A stretch of 64,000 bases of DNA from Calonectria ilicicola (GCA_020809705.1 CP085829.1:5704001-5768000); one strand, 5' to 3'. Positions 40,386 through 52,962 are shown, counted from the stretch's first letter. Notes: generated by a model not told the origin, from the sequence alone. Program-made: numbers and translations.

Positions 40386-41201
40386 TTATTCCGGATTCTC
40401 CAACCACTCAGCAAGTTTCGCAAGAGAATAGATATCGTGCTTTTTCTTAGATGTGTAAAAAAGCTCCTCATACCAACCAGCGGTTCCAAGTGACCTCAAA
40501 CGATCTCCAAACGGCGCGCACGACCCAAAGTCAATCAGAACCGGCATCCCATCTTTAATCATAATGTTGTGCGGGTTGATGTCATTATGTGCCAAGCCTA
40601 AAGAGTGCAGATGATCAACAGCTGATTGGAGAGCCCCAAGAAATTTGCCTTTTTGGAGCTGCTTGTATTGAGGAGTCGATGAGTATTGGTGAAGCGTTTG
40701 GTCGAGAAGCTCAAGAATAATGGAAGTAATTCGTCCCCGTCTGATACGACAACCATAGTACTGGATGAGGTAAGGGTGAGGGTTATTGGAGATTCGTTCC
40801 ATAATGAGAGTCTCGTCGAGAAGTGAGTTCGGGATGAAGGGCGTGCCCTTCATCGTCTCATAGCAATTCAGACCAGGTCTCTTGAAAAATGCTGTAGAGT
40901 TGTCCATATTTTCAGGCGCAATTGTTAAAGTGGCCTCATTTGGAACTTCAGGGTAAGTCTCGTCATCTTTGATATGACGAAGCGCTGCAGTGAACTCTGC
41001 CAAAGACATATCTCTCTTGTTTTTAGTTGTCTCCCCAAAGAAGACTACCTCTTCCTTGGTGATATGGTAAAATGTGGTGTATTTGGGTTTGTTGTTTTGA
41101 ACATCCCAAGTCTCAATAATGGTGAGGTCACTGAGGGAGGTGATGGTCGGGGGTTGGGGGTTGGTTTGTTCTGGCATATTGCTATGCGTTAGAGCAGTCA
41201 T
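40386..41201 (-). CDS. Protein kinase-like protein
   Basis: 271 residues from ATG 41199-41201. The first 100 residues are divergent. A lone FFKRP at about residues 106-110 sits in the position of the ATP-anchoring Lys strand, and LLDETLIMERI follows as helix C with its Glu. The hinge region is ILELLDQTLHQY. The catalytic loop is HNDINPHNIM, with HND in place of HRD and Asp, Asn retained. The magnesium loop is the canonical DFG (LIDFGSCAPFG). TAGWYEE follows at the APE position. The domain ends soon after (KHDIYSLAKLAEWLENPE), so the C-lobe is short. This matches a large fungal family of small kinases. Active-site residues appear complete; the substrate is unknown. A second ATG eight codons in could also serve. 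Confidence 0.72.
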   Translation of the reverse strand: MTALTHSNMPEQTNPQPPTITSLSDLTIIETWDVQNNKPKYTTFYHITKEEVVFFGETTKNKRDMSLAEFTAALRHIKDDETYPEVPNEATLTIAPENMDNSTAFFKRPGLNCYETMKGTPFIPNSLLDETLIMERISNNPHPYLIQYYGCRIRRGRITSIILELLDQTLHQYSSTPQYKQLQKGKFLGALQSAVDHLHSLGLAHNDINPHNIMIKDGMPVLIDFGSCAPFGDRLRSLGTAGWYEELFYTSKKKHDIYSLAKLAEWLENPE

Positions 41202-44200
41202 GGATCAGGATGAACAAAATTCCGATGATATCTGCATGAATTCAAAACAATGGCGCTATAGATATAATTTTTCGGGGTTTGGCAGGTATAGGGAATTATT
41301 AAAATCCAGGTTGAAATAGGTGTTGTGAGGTGGTTCCAATATCGAACAAATAATTGTGGGGTTATGGTCACGCGTGTTCTAAGCCTCAGGCATTCGTTGC
41401 AGTAAGCGCCTGCCTGCTGGTAGCGCATGTGGCGGAGCTATGACTAACCTTTTCGATGAAACACCAGGCCTATGCCCAGCAACAAAGAGGCATTAGTCAG
41501 TATATCGCCTATATAGTATTGAACAGCCTGGCATGGAGATATATTTTAGGAATCTTAGGTCAAAAGGTTGATATTTCAATAAAAGCAATAAGATTTTATA
41601 TCCAAGACTGTGGCAGGATATACCCAATTCGACAAGGATAGGGTGACTATGATACCAATAGTTTCTATTATACAACTTACAATCAAACCACAGTCGATTC
41701 TATACTAATCTTCAAAGCAAAAATAATCATAATTAGGGCATATAGTGTCTTAGTGCTACAGATGGATCAGTGTCCTTTATGGAGCCCTATAATACCGACC
41801 AATAGTTTATCCCACTATATCTACAACTAGTTATCTCACCCCCTTTGGATCTATAATACAGCAGGCCAATACTACAGAATACTATCTAATATTACGCCAG
41901 ATATATAACTAATGGACTATGCAGAAAATGCTCACTATTCCCTAGTGCTACTCTTGTATAATAATTAAAATAAAATATCATAGGAATCTATTTACATTTT
42001 AAAGATGGTCTTCTACTAGAGTACCCATCTGAACGAGAGTATTACAAGAAAATATTTCATACTCATCTGAGATAGAATAAAAAAGCATAAAGAAACAAAA
42101 AAAAAAAAAAAGAAGGGTTGGATGATCTAATAAAGATAACGAACATGGCCGTGTCACAGTGGATGCACAACCAGTACCACTTTCCAGAGTGATCTGGCTA
42201 TTACCGATGACGGAGACAACTATCTGTCTTGAGATCGGCGAGGACTTCACGTTGGTCGGAAAGTCAGCTATTCCGAAACGACCGAGAAAGGTTCATCTAG
42301 TATGATGAGACGAAACTCAAGCGACACGTGACCCAGTCCTGTCTATCACTTTACGTTACGCGACTCATTGGCTTAACGTCGGCTCCGCTTTTCATCGGCC
42401 CTTTGGTTTCGTACTCTTATGGCCATATCCAAAATTCGACATGATATCAGCTACATCAAATCATAATAAATATATCCAGATGACCATAGGTAACTCCCTA
42501 TGAAGGAATATTCTACAGCTAGGAGGGTCTACCACCCCAACTTCAATCCTTCTGGAATAAGAATTGAGGTCTTCGAAGAGGGCCTCAGCTGCCTTGGGAT
42601 TATGTAACCAATATTCTGCTGGCTGTAGCTGAACTGTGTTTGTCATATCATTCGGGTCAGAGCGGAAATTTATAATCCCGATGATGGAAATCCCATCATT
42701 AAGTCTTTTATCACACAAAAATTGCACTTCCTTTAAACCACTTGGCACTGCCTTTGATCCTCAAGTAGCCATACAAGCTACCGGAAGAGAGTCAAGTGAC
42801 CTAGCGGGACTTTTCCAAACACACTGTAAGACCCCTCGGTCATTGTTAATGGCTTAGCGTTGTTGAAAACGGCCCGAGGTTACATCACAGACAGTCCTGC
42901 ATGCCCGTTGAACAAGGCTATGTCCGTGATAATGTCATGAATATGAACAACATTTTGGGTTCTCTTGAGCCTCAAATTCGCACACCGCGTCAAAAGTCCC
43001 CTCCATTAGAGTGTAAAGAAAGGATTAGATAAAGCAGTGTGACGCAGAACATGATGCTCTGGACGGGGCATGATTGCTTGGTCGGCGAGGGCTCCAAGTC
43101 AGCGTGCCATTCTAGACGTTCCATTGTGTGGTGTCGTGAGCAGCAGACACCGCTGGAGGGTGTTGGGGCTTCGGCCAGAGAGGTTGTGGTAGGCTGGATA
43201 ACATAGAGATGTGTGCGTTCTCCTCTGGATGTGTTTTCAAACGTCTCGCGTACTAGGGGATTGAAAATCAATGCAACGCTGACGGTTTGTTGAGTGTAAG
43301 CCGAAAAAATGCAGGTAGCCGGCGACGTGTTGCTGACTTTCGACGGAGCGGAGGCGCAGCCACTGTAGATGTTCAACGTAACATCCAAAGCGTGTTAATG
43401 AGGCTCTGCACCGGGGCTATGGTTTGCATCTATGAATAAACCACAGACCCCATATATTGTGATCAAGGTATGTGAAAGGGTACGCACGGAAGGAGGGGCT
43501 CTGACAATCAGAAAGTAAACGGGCTGTAGTGAGCATAAAAGTCCTGTCTGGGCCGGTTAATTAAGCACAAAAGTTTCGTTTGGACTGAGAATAGAGAGCT
43601 ACACATGTGCTGAGAGGCGAAATTTTGACAGTGAACGTCTGCACATGTAAGGCCAGGGTCCCTTGCTGGTCACGAGCTACATGATGGTCACAACAATCCG
43701 CATTTGTGGATTCACATGCTTTTGCACATTCTCCAAGACAACAACGCGAAAGGTGGCATGTTTACCGCTAGGTTGGAATGAAAATTTGAGGAGGCTCTTG
43801 AGTAGAAGCATGGTTGCATCAAATGTAACGGTGAGCATATTTTTCACTGAACCGTCCTTTTCAACGATCGCCCGGATTGCTGACACTACTAGCCGTGATG
43901 AGAGCCAAGACGAGTCTGAGTGCCTATTTCACACTCTGAGATGAATTAAATCATGTAGTATATCGAAGTCGATTATGTATAGCCCCAAATGATAATACAG
44001 GAGTTTTGGGGCACCCAAGCTGGCCAACCTGCACCACGGCCACTTCTCTTAAGGTGTCGGCGTCAAAGTGAACGAATCGGGTGAGATGATTTCTATCCCC
44101 GCACTACGATGATTGATTGCGGCAAACTTCGAGATGTTGTGTACGCAAAATTGGGCCGTCTGGCAGCCACAATCGGGGAGCAGTGGGCTGCCAACGAGGC

Positions 44201-44483
44201 TTTCGGACCATAACACAATAAAAAGCTCGATGATACCACCCACTTTTCGAAGTTTCTCTTTCTTCAGATCTTTTTGCCCTCACTCTTTGCGATTATTATC
44301 AACTCTGGTTCGATTTTGTAGCGCGGGCGCTACCTACTGTCCTTATTAGTTTGCACGTATAAACAAACAAAAACTATAGCCAACTACGACGTTGTTTCTA
44401 CTGGAGTTCCTCACCTCCCCAAATTTGCTTCTCCCCCCGCCCGTTGTTCTCTTTCAGCACACGATAATAGTGTTTCATATATC
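41202..44483. other. Long intergenic region with AT-rich relic-like segment
   Basis: About 3.3 kb. Segment 41640-42000 is rich in TA dinucleotides (many TATA/CTA/ATA words) and resembles sequence degraded by C-to-T mutation, but no transposon domain can be read. A poly-A run sits at about 42099-42113. A minus-strand frame at 42461-42748 (95 codons, no ATG) has protein-like composition and could be a leftover exon. Nothing else is supported. Confidence 0.35.
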
Positions 44484-45380
44484 ATGCCCCCTCTTAACGA
44501 CCATAACGCGACCGCCGGCGGCCTCGTACCCCATCCCACCTGCTCCGAGCCAGATCTCGGAATACGTCCGTTACCCAGCGCCTCAGCAATGCCATCCGGA
44601 TCCATGCAAATGCGCAGCCACTCCAAAGAGTCTAAGACAAATGGCGGAGGTTGCAACAAACGCAAGGCTTCTGGTGACGACAATCAAACCGACGGCGCTG
44701 GGGATAATAGTGATGGAGATAGTCCTGGCGATGGGCCCAATGTTAGACGCCCTAGAAAAAAGCTTCAGCTACCTGGCTTGATCTGCCCTTACCCTCGGCA
44801 TAATCCAGCCAGATATCACCGATGCCTCAACACAATATATAATAGGACTAGTGATCTGGTACAACATATAGATAGGGCACATACGCTTCATGGGCAATAT
44901 TGTCCCTACTGCTATCAAGGTTTCGGAACCAATGAGGGTCTGGAGGCTCATGTTCAGGGTTGCCAAACACAGGTACTTCGGGAATCATTCTACCCAGCTG
45001 AGCTAGCTAGGCTTCGACACGAACTTCGTGACTTTGAAACACCTGAAGCAAAGTGGCATCATATCCGCCAATTTATCCCGAGCATTGGGTCCACCGCGCC
45101 TACTGAGTCACCTTGGTTGGAGCAGCCTTTCGACGAGATTCAAAATATTCTTCGGCGACTTCAGAACACGCATCAACCAGTTTTGGTTCCAGGATTGCAT
45201 CTTGAACTACCACCGCCATGGCAGCATTTCACCATAGACCACCAGTGGCATATCTTTTCCGGACAGCTCGCGTCGCCCGATGTCACTGAGGGTCATCCAG
45301 AGCCGCCACCATGGGGGACCCTCCCCCTCCATGAACAGTGGCAGCTATGGCGGCAGTACATTCTCATGTTTTCCCTTTAA
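44484..45380 (+). CDS. Fungal C2H2-type zinc-finger protein (first of a convergent pair)
   Basis: 298 residues, single exon. The first 95 residues are low complexity (Ser, Gly, Asn, Asp) with a basic RRPRKK patch that could act in nuclear import. At about 97-165 comes a double finger of a fungal type: C-x12-C near ICPYPRHNP, H-x4-H in HIDRAHTLH, then YCPYCYQGF with a final H and C. The C-terminal half is charged and Trp/Pro-rich (WHHIRQFIP, PPWQHF). A nuclear regulator is inferred from family. The gene at 45917-47416 has the same finger layout and points toward it. Confidence 0.72.
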   Translation: MPPLNDHNATAGGLVPHPTCSEPDLGIRPLPSASAMPSGSMQMRSHSKESKTNGGGCNKRKASGDDNQTDGAGDNSDGDSPGDGPNVRRPRKKLQLPGLICPYPRHNPARYHRCLNTIYNRTSDLVQHIDRAHTLHGQYCPYCYQGFGTNEGLEAHVQGCQTQVLRESFYPAELARLRHELRDFETPEAKWHHIRQFIPSIGSTAPTESPWLEQPFDEIQNILRRLQNTHQPVLVPGLHLELPPPWQHFTIDHQWHIFSGQLASPDVTEGHPEPPPWGTLPLHEQWQLWRQYILMFSL

Positions 45381-45916
45381 TGCGCCCAGTTCTGAAGGAA
45401 GGATGGTGATGAAAGGCCAATGGATGCCTGCATTGGTTGTGCTTGAGTCATGATGTATGAAACATAAGGCGAGGAAACAATAATTCGCTGAAGTCATAAC
45501 ACGTACCATATCATGGCCTAACTTTTGGTCTCCCCGTCAGCAGTGGCCAGTCAAAAACCAAGCCTCGGAAGCTGGGTTTGAGATGAAAATGGAGCGGGTA
45601 AGCCACTTTCCGATATATTCCAGCCATGTACCGGGGTTTTTGTCCTTACACGACCGACAATTTGAGGGCTCCGGCCCTCCGTGTGTAGGTTTCCCCGCGT
45701 GACAACCAGGCTACAAAGGCGGATGGATAGGATACGTCGCGTACAATCTCTCTTAGATATCAATTTACGGGGCGTGTAAATAGATACCAATAGCCAAGCA
45801 TAATAGACAAATTTTAATGCATCGGGCTTCTCTTCATTTGTCTGTGTTTGGTTCCAATCTATCAGTAATGCTTACTAAATCAACCCCATCTCTATTGTCG
45901 CATCTCCAAAGGAAGC
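45381..45916. other. Intergenic region between convergent zinc-finger genes
   Basis: About 540 nt of shared 3' flank, no gene recognised. Confidence 0.45.
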
Positions 45917-47416
45917 CTATCCTCGATCTTCCGCAAGTATCTTTTTCAGTAAATCCTTCAAAACCAAGTTGTAAAAAGCCCCCCAGTCTCTCTCACCAAT
46001 CTCGTTCAGAATTCCACCGAGTTCGCTAACCGCTAGGAATTTGGATATCATGTCTATGCCATGCATCGCCCACAAGTCTCGGGTTATTGAAACCAGTCGT
46101 TCAATAGTATTCTCGAGGTAAGGCGAACATGGAGTCTCGGCTCCAGGGAACGCTATTTCCCAAATACACATCCATCGCCTTCTTAGGCCCAAGTAATATT
46201 TATCCTGTTTTAATAGTGTCCTCTGTTGATCCAATGTGAGGCCAGGTATTTCTTCAAATGTACGATATTTGCAGACTCTCTTTCGAGCATGGCTATCGCG
46301 GTTTAAGGCTGAATCAAAGGTCTGACGACAGTTGGGGCAATATGGTGGTATTTTGTGATGATGGTGCAGATGATGTATGATATCCTCAATAGACTGCAGC
46401 CCAGAATGCTCTAAGCAACCTTGATACCGGATAGGATCTTTCCTGTAAAAGGGGCAGGCCATGTGAAGGTATCCCTTCATGCTAGGCACAATAGGCAACT
46501 GGGGATCATAGTCTTTAGCCCCCAGCGGTGTCAGGCGAAAACTGGTCCTGCGAATGTTTTGGGGCGGTAGCAATCTATCGTCTGGTGGTGGGATGTATTC
46601 CGCAACATCCGATACCATGATGAGTTGCTTGTGCGCGAAATCTACCAGCTTATCCAGCACCCTGTGAAGAATGTGATCCGAACCTAGATTATGCTCCTTG
46701 GCTCTGTCATCTACGGACGGATTCGAGTCATCGTATTCAGAGAGGCCATCGCAATCATTGCTGGAGCAAGAGATATCGTCATCTAGGTCACTCTCGCATC
46801 TTCCTCGCTTGAACCCTGGGGAGTGTTTAGACTGTACATGGGCAATGTCACTGCCGTAGGAATAGCGGAGGGAGGCTATAGATTCGAGCCCAGGAGGGGG
46901 GGATATTGGGCGCTTCCCTATGAAAAAGTTTCCTGACTCCATCGAATTCGACCATGGCCCCTTGTTCGAGGGCTGGGAAATGGCCTCGTCGTCCTTCTTA
47001 ACTACTGTTTCTGCATTGGATTCTATGTCTTTGCTCTGCAGTACCAATTGGTCAGCCAGTCAATCCAAACCAAATACGTGGGTAAGAAGTAACTGGGAAC
47101 TACTCACACCCTTGAGCTGGCAAGCTTCTAGGGGCACAGCATTATTCGGAAGGAATTCGACATTAATACGGATGCCATTCAGCTCCCGTACATTGATGCA
47201 AATGACATGATTTGGGTCGCTTTCGTGCCCTAACTGGCCAATTTGTAAGAAGAGGCGAAATCCGTCCTTGGAATTACACGACGGAGTCCAGATCTCTTGA
47301 CCGGCAAGAGGTTGAGCGCAGAAAGAATTCTGACGTAGTTGGGGTGGATAAAGATTGTCAACCCAAGCTGCAACCAGCCCGAGGCGAATCTGTTTCTGGT
47401 GGATGGGGAGCTGCAT
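45917..47416 (-). CDS. Fungal C2H2-type zinc-finger protein (second of a convergent pair), two exons
   Basis: Exons 47108-47416 and 45917-47035 join in phase 0 across a 72-nt intron (donor GTGAGT, branch CTGAC, acceptor CTGCAG), giving 475 residues. Exon 1 (103 residues) is of unknown type, with strands such as HVICINVREL. The middle is acidic and Ser-rich with GFKRGRCE. The finger at about residues 290-355 reads ACPFYRKDP, a Cys 13 residues later, HHLHHHHK, YCPNCRQTF, and a final His and Cys. It shares this layout with the gene at 44484-45380. The C-terminus contains FEEIPGLTLDQQRTLLKQD and helical segments ending near a KKILAEDRG tail. Likely a nuclear regulator or a regulator-like component of fungal incompatibility or signalling families; the exact role is unknown. 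Confidence 0.75.
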
Positions 47417-49549
47417 TTTTTTGATGTCTTGAGAATAAAAGCGAGTAGTAGAAGATCAAAGGATTGCACGAAGACGGAGGAGTTGAAGTTTTCAAAAATA
47501 AAAGACACTCGAAGGTCATTATATACTTTTCTTGAATCAAATGGTCTTGGCTGGCTAGTGTTAAGTGCCAGTATGTTCAGTCGAATTATCATGGTTGAAC
47601 CCCTCCCTCCCTATTCCGCTAGGTGGATTCTTACTCCACCCCTTTTGAATGTCTGCCTTAGACAAAACAATAAAAGTTTTCATTTATGCTACATAATTGG
47701 TTGTATTTTACTAGACTAGCCAAAGTAGAGGCTTGTGGGACTTGAATGGATACAGATGCTCTATTTAGAGCTGAGGAAGCTGCACAGACGGCAGGGGTTA
47801 TAATTGCTCACGGCATGAGAATCTTCAACTAGATATACCTGAATTTCATCTTGATATTGGCGGAAAAGGATGTACAGTCCTCCCATTTAAAACATTTCTT
47901 TTGTAACGGATGCGCCTCATCAGCCCGCACAACTCCAGATGACCCTATCGGAAAGCCCCACGAAGGTTACAATTCTGACCCCTGCGACCTTTACCCTCCT
48001 CCACGATTGTGTCGAGCACAAATACCCTATCCCTTCTTTGCCGTAGTCCCACACCACGCCGCTCCGCAGTTGTGTCAGCGCACGTTCATGTTAAGCGATT
48101 TGATTCGTTAATCGAGTCGCATTAGCACTGACTCAGTCCACACTTGAGGAGCTGTAGTCACGTCTAGCCAATCGCATCTAGAATTAGCTTCCATCACATG
48201 TGTTGGCATGCGCGGGTTGTATTGTTGAGGGTCAGTGGCTGGCTATGGCTCCAGCTGAAACCCTGTGCCTCAACGGCCAACCAAGTACACCACGCGCATC
48301 CCACACGACTAGGGCTTTTCAATAATAGAGCACTCATGTTTAATTATACTTACTCTGTAACACGGAATACTGCGATAAGTTTTCCATTGTTGATTTATAA
48401 TCAGTTATTGCGCATCTGTCTACAGCTCAATTTCGCAATGTTCCTATGAAAATGTTGATATAATATTTCGCCAGCCTCAATACAGTCTTGGCTATTAAAT
48501 CTAGCATGCTTGTGATTGTATTATTACCTAGTCAATATTTTTACCGACCAGCACACCTGAGGTAAAGACCTGACAGGAGCTCACCTCTGAAAACGGAAAT
48601 GGACTTTGGTACGCTCGAGTTCTCGTTCGAGGGAAATACAATAACGCAAGTAGAGAAATTGAAGCTGTACGACGGTTGAGCATGGGATTTGGAGAGGACT
48701 GGGAAATTTCATCGCTACTGGAGCGGGGGGTCTCTGCCAAGCTGTTTGGTTTCATTCAATCCTAGTTAGCCGCCGAGGCAAAATAAGGGACAAATTGTGA
48801 GAGGGGGTTGAACCCCAGGGAACAGCACTGTGGGTTAGATATGTATTAGCCAGCAGATGGTGATGTGCGAGGAACAGCATCTGGTCTAGCGATTCAAATG
48901 CGCTGTCCGATGTGCACTAGCTCGACCCATCTTTCAATCAGCCACGTGGTGCAGCTAAGTACCTACCTTAACTATTCGTAATTAAACAAGGTATCAAAAG
49001 TGGGAAATAATAATAATATAAAAATGTCAAATTATTCTTTTAATACTAGTCCGACTACGCCTTGGGTGATCAAGTCAGAGATCCATCTTGAAGGAGGGGA
49101 TAGTCACCAGTGGCGCTAATGGTAAGCCCTGCAGCAGGTAATGGCTGTTGCCATTGAGAACCAATCCCAGACGTCGAGGGCGTGTCGGAGAAATACTCAG
49201 GAATCCAATCATCACGGTGATTCCGCGTTCATTGTTTGCGTTATTTAAAAAAAAAAAAAAACAGTAAGTCATGATGTCATTACACTTGACTAAAGGATGA
49301 GATTTAACTAGATTCATCTGTTTGCATTGCACATTACGCATTGCACATTGCCTAAACACGAATCGGAGACTTTTCAGCCACTTTTCGCACAGATTACTTC
49401 GCCCAGGCATCAATGCATTTGCTTAGAATCAGTTTGGTTGGCCAGTGGGCAGCGTTAATCAACAGATAAATGGCAAGTAAAATCATTCGGGAAAGCAAGC
49501 TGATACATTTCACTGTGAGACGACCAGCTTTCAGCACCAAATCAACATC
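47417..49549. other. Intergenic region, no gene recognised
   Basis: About 2.1 kb. A poly-A run lies near 49248-49261. Short frames here (47851-48111, 48198-48449, 48528-48755) show no family features. Confidence 0.35.
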
Positions 49550-51090
49550 ATGTTACACAAAGCTCTTCTTGTAGCTTCTATCATCCTGTTCTCTTTGATA
49601 CATGATACTCTAGCAGCTACAACTGTTGACTGGGAATCCATCAAGACCAGTCGTGGCGACCGACTACCCGATTTCAGCTTTTGCGGCTACCATGCCTCAG
49701 ACAAGGCTTTGCCATCAGATACAAGCCCATCTTTAGTGCATGTGGGTGTTTCTAGTGGTGACCAAACATCCAAGATCCAAAAAGCCCTTGACAAAGCGGC
49801 AGCAGCAGGAGGAGGTGTTGTGGAACTAGGCCCAGGGACGTATAAACTATCGAACGGGCTAAAGCTTGCAAGTGGTGTAACGTTACGAGGCTCAGGCACT
49901 GGATCTACGCTATTATCCCTCAGCAAATTGGAAATCAAGACACCGGTATTTACCTTGGGCAGGAACATTACGCAGAAAGTACAGCCGTCATTAACCCGCC
50001 AGATTACAGACAAGTATGTGGCCATTGGAGCAACCACTATAACTGTCAAAGATGCTACCGGCCTCAAGGCAGGCCAGACGGTTTCATATCTCGGGTAGTG
50101 ACGGCCAAATGGATCCGAGCCAACGGGATGGCTGATTTGGTTCGGGAAAAAAAACCACAAACTTGGATCAAAGTAAGCGATGGCCTTGAACTCAAGTGGC
50201 ATTTCCTTACAAGAGAGCAGGTTGGAAGCTTGATACAGGAGTCACGCAACATCACGGCCGTCAAGGGGAATAAAATTACATTTTTGATTCCGCTCACCGA
50301 TTCACTCGATAGTCAATACATGGATCCTTATGTGGCCGTTTACACACCACCAGATATATCACGCGAAATGGGCATTGAAAAGCTATCAGTTAAGCTGCAT
50401 CCCACTTGTGCAGGTCATGTCCTTAACAGTTCTGACCCCTGCTCCACTCCTGCCGTATTAATAGGGCCATGGACTATTGATAGCTTTGTCAGAAATGTTA
50501 ATGTGACAGGATTTAATTATGGCATCTATATACAGGCCAATGCTAGCCGCATCACCATCGATTCAGTCGCCTTCTTCCGAGATGCACTCTCAAATGGAAC
50601 TATGGGCTGGCCGGATGATATTGGAATATCAGGATCACAGGTACTCATTAAGGATAGTGGGCAGTATGGTATCCGTGACGCTAAACCGTTTGCTGTTATC
50701 ACCCAGGCCGAAGCACCGGGTCCTAATGCAGTACTGCGCCATACAACTCAATCATCTAAGCAAGAGCTATATCCGCATCAACGATGGGCTCATGGCTTAC
50801 TTATTGAAGATACCAAGGCCCCTGTCATGCTGATAAACCGCGGCAACTCTGGGACAGGCCATGGATGGACTATTAATGCCGGGGTAGCCTGGAATGTTCA
50901 AGGACAGTTGAAGATTCAAAGCCCACCCCTGGGTATTAACTGGGCTATCGGAGGCTCCGGGAAAGTCCAGAGCGGATCCAACGGCACCATGATCAAATCC
51001 GGAGAATCTGTCTTTCCTCAGAGCCTGTATGCTGATCAGCTTAAGAAAAGAAGCGGCGATGCGAGTATGGAGTGTTGTGAATATTTGTGA
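49550..51090 (+). pseudogene. Secreted right-handed beta-helix protein (pectate-lyase-3-like), one frameshift
   Basis: Two frames, 49550-50098 and 50098-51090, together cover a protein of about 513 residues. The start has a signal peptide (Leu/Ile core ending TLAA) followed by DFSFCGYHASD, a motif common at the mature N-terminus of this fungal family. Then come beta-helix rungs (GGGVVELGPGTYKL, GVTLRGSG, TIDSVAFFRDA, GHGWTINAGVAWN) and a C-terminal Cys pair. The first frame ends at TAG 50096-50098 inside the conserved stretch VKDATGLKAGQTV. The second resumes within a few codons as VTAKWIRANG, one base out of register, at a short G run 50093-50095. One lost base restores continuity; no intron of suitable length exists. 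Without correction only the first 182 residues are made. Confidence 0.75.
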
Positions 51091-51506
51091 GATTTGCTGG
51101 TTGGGCGCATGTTGTCATGAATGCTTAAAATGGTATATGTTGAAGTTTGATATTTGAACAAGCCATTTATAATGATGAGTTCGTCTGTGGCGGCGGCACC
51201 GCTAGCGTGCGGGCTCTTCTTTATTTTTTCTCTTAATCAAACTGTAGCTATGAGAATGGACAATGAAAAGTCTCAGCAGTAAAATTGTTCTACAATTAGG
51301 CACAAACACCTAGGTATTCACTCCAGTTGAGCAGTTCCAATTTTCGAACAGATTTCACCCGTTCTTTGTTGAGGCTTAGGTATTGCGGGTGATTGTTTCA
51401 GGCTTGCGGTGCTGTTATGGAAGCGAACCTCGGTGTCGGATTCCGAACGCCAAGTTTAAATCAATTACCAAGCCAGACCCGGCGCAAATTGGTATATTCA
51501 AGGGGA
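51091..51506. other. Intergenic region between convergent genes
   Basis: About 416 nt, no gene recognised. Confidence 0.45.
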
Positions 51507-52962
51507 TTAGTATGCAAGTATACATTTTCCTGCTGCTTCCCAATCTTGAGCTAATATTTGCCAATTGAGATCATTCCCTGACCAAAATAATTTAAGAAAA
51601 TCCACAACTTCACTATAATGTTTCAATGCAGTGATCTTCGAAACAGCCGTGCAGAGTTTGGTGACCAATGCCTGATTCTCCAAGTTTCCGTGACATTCAA
51701 CCCCAGCGATAAAAAGTGGCCAGGGGAGATTATGAATCCAGCCTTCAAGGTCTTCCATTGCCAGAAGAAGTTTTTAAGATTGGAGAAAGCTGAGGGTACA
51801 TCGTACTCGACGTGATAATTGAGACACCTTGCAACGTAGAGTAAAGCCGCGTGATAGTGAATGTCAACAAGCCGAATAAAGTCACGGCGTAATTGAGCTG
51901 TGGCAATATCAAGTCTCCCAGCACCCATAAGCGTTGTACCTCTGGCTATTTCAAAGTCTGATTTCCAGTCGCGGTTGCTTGAATCAATATTTTGTTGTCT
52001 TTGGCGCGAGAAAAATGTAACTTCGTGCAAAAGCTTCAAGTAGCCCAGGAACAAAGCTGTCTCGTTGAGAAGAAGAACTTCGTTATCTGGGTCTGGAAGG
52101 ATGATATCTTGCATGGCTGACGGGTCGAAACAGGTCGTTGAAGCAAAGATTTCGAACGTGGACACTTTATTCTTCAATGACATGAATAGCGTGCTTCCGC
52201 GACATTCGGTAGTTGAGAGTGTGTTAATAAGGGACCGCGCGGCCTTGCGGTGGAATTCAGTGTCTGAGGCACCAGAGCGAGCTATTTCATATGCTGAGAG
52301 TACAAGCATTGACGCCAGTATCCACTCCGCATCGCTCGCATCCAATCTTGCCTCAGGGTCGTGTCCATTCATTATTTGTGAGGTAACGGTATTTATATGC
52401 CTGGTGATTTGGGAAACAGCTTCATTTCTCGCATCTTCGGGAACATCGCGTCCACCGCGAGTAATAGAGATATGCTGAGCAGATACTGCAGCAATAGCTA
52501 GCCGCACTGTGGAATTTGTCTTTGCCAATGGGAGGATGTGATGCCGAAAAAGGTTATCTCCAGAGTCTACCCAAACCATCATTCTACAAACATGTTTGTC
52601 ATAGAACTCGATTAAATCATCCAATGTATAACCGCACATGGATTCAATTTTGGAAATTTCTGCAGCTTCCAGCACAGTCGCCTCTGTGAGCGACTTTTCC
52701 AAGGCCAGTGCTTGGAGCCCCTTCAAACGGCCTCGTGTTGCAACTCCGCCTACCCATCGCAGTTGAGAATCGTATCCAGGACAATCCAGCCCTCGACGGA
52801 CGCATTTTCTGCAGCCAGGTTGGCCTAAATCACATGTGATCCGACGCTTGGTGCACTTGGAGCATCCTTGGCCCTCATTAGCTAGAGCGAGAATCACCAC
52901 TGTGCTCGAGCCTACAAACCTTTTCTGGTTAGAGCCGTGGAATCAAATTGCCCAGCTCTCAT
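51507..52962 (-). pseudogene. Zn2Cys6 transcription factor with one frameshift near the C-terminus
   Basis: Exon 1 52920-52962 (ATG 52960-52962) and exon 2 51507-52866 join across a 53-nt intron (donor GTTTGT, branch GCTAATG, acceptor CCAAG). The join completes RKGCSKCTKRRITCD and the six-Cys DNA-binding cluster (C-x2-C-x6-C-x5/6-C-x2-C-x5-C). The middle is the fungal-specific regulatory domain with helices such as LDDLIEFYDKHVCRMM and STVRLAIAAVSAQHISI. Near 51771-51775, a run of five T on the plus strand, the frame breaks. The ATG-linked frame goes on to a stop at 51623, while the family-like end (LPWPLFIAGVECHG, LNWQILAQDW) sits in the next frame down to 51507. One missing base in that run would restore 467 residues. 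The DNA-binding domain and most of the activation region would still be made. Divergent from the Thr-rich gene. Confidence 0.78.

Noticed and set aside
50045..50098. An intron explaining the frame change in the beta-helix gene
   Set aside because: The possible 54-nt interval does not give the needed phase and would remove the conserved stretch VKDATGLKAGQTV.
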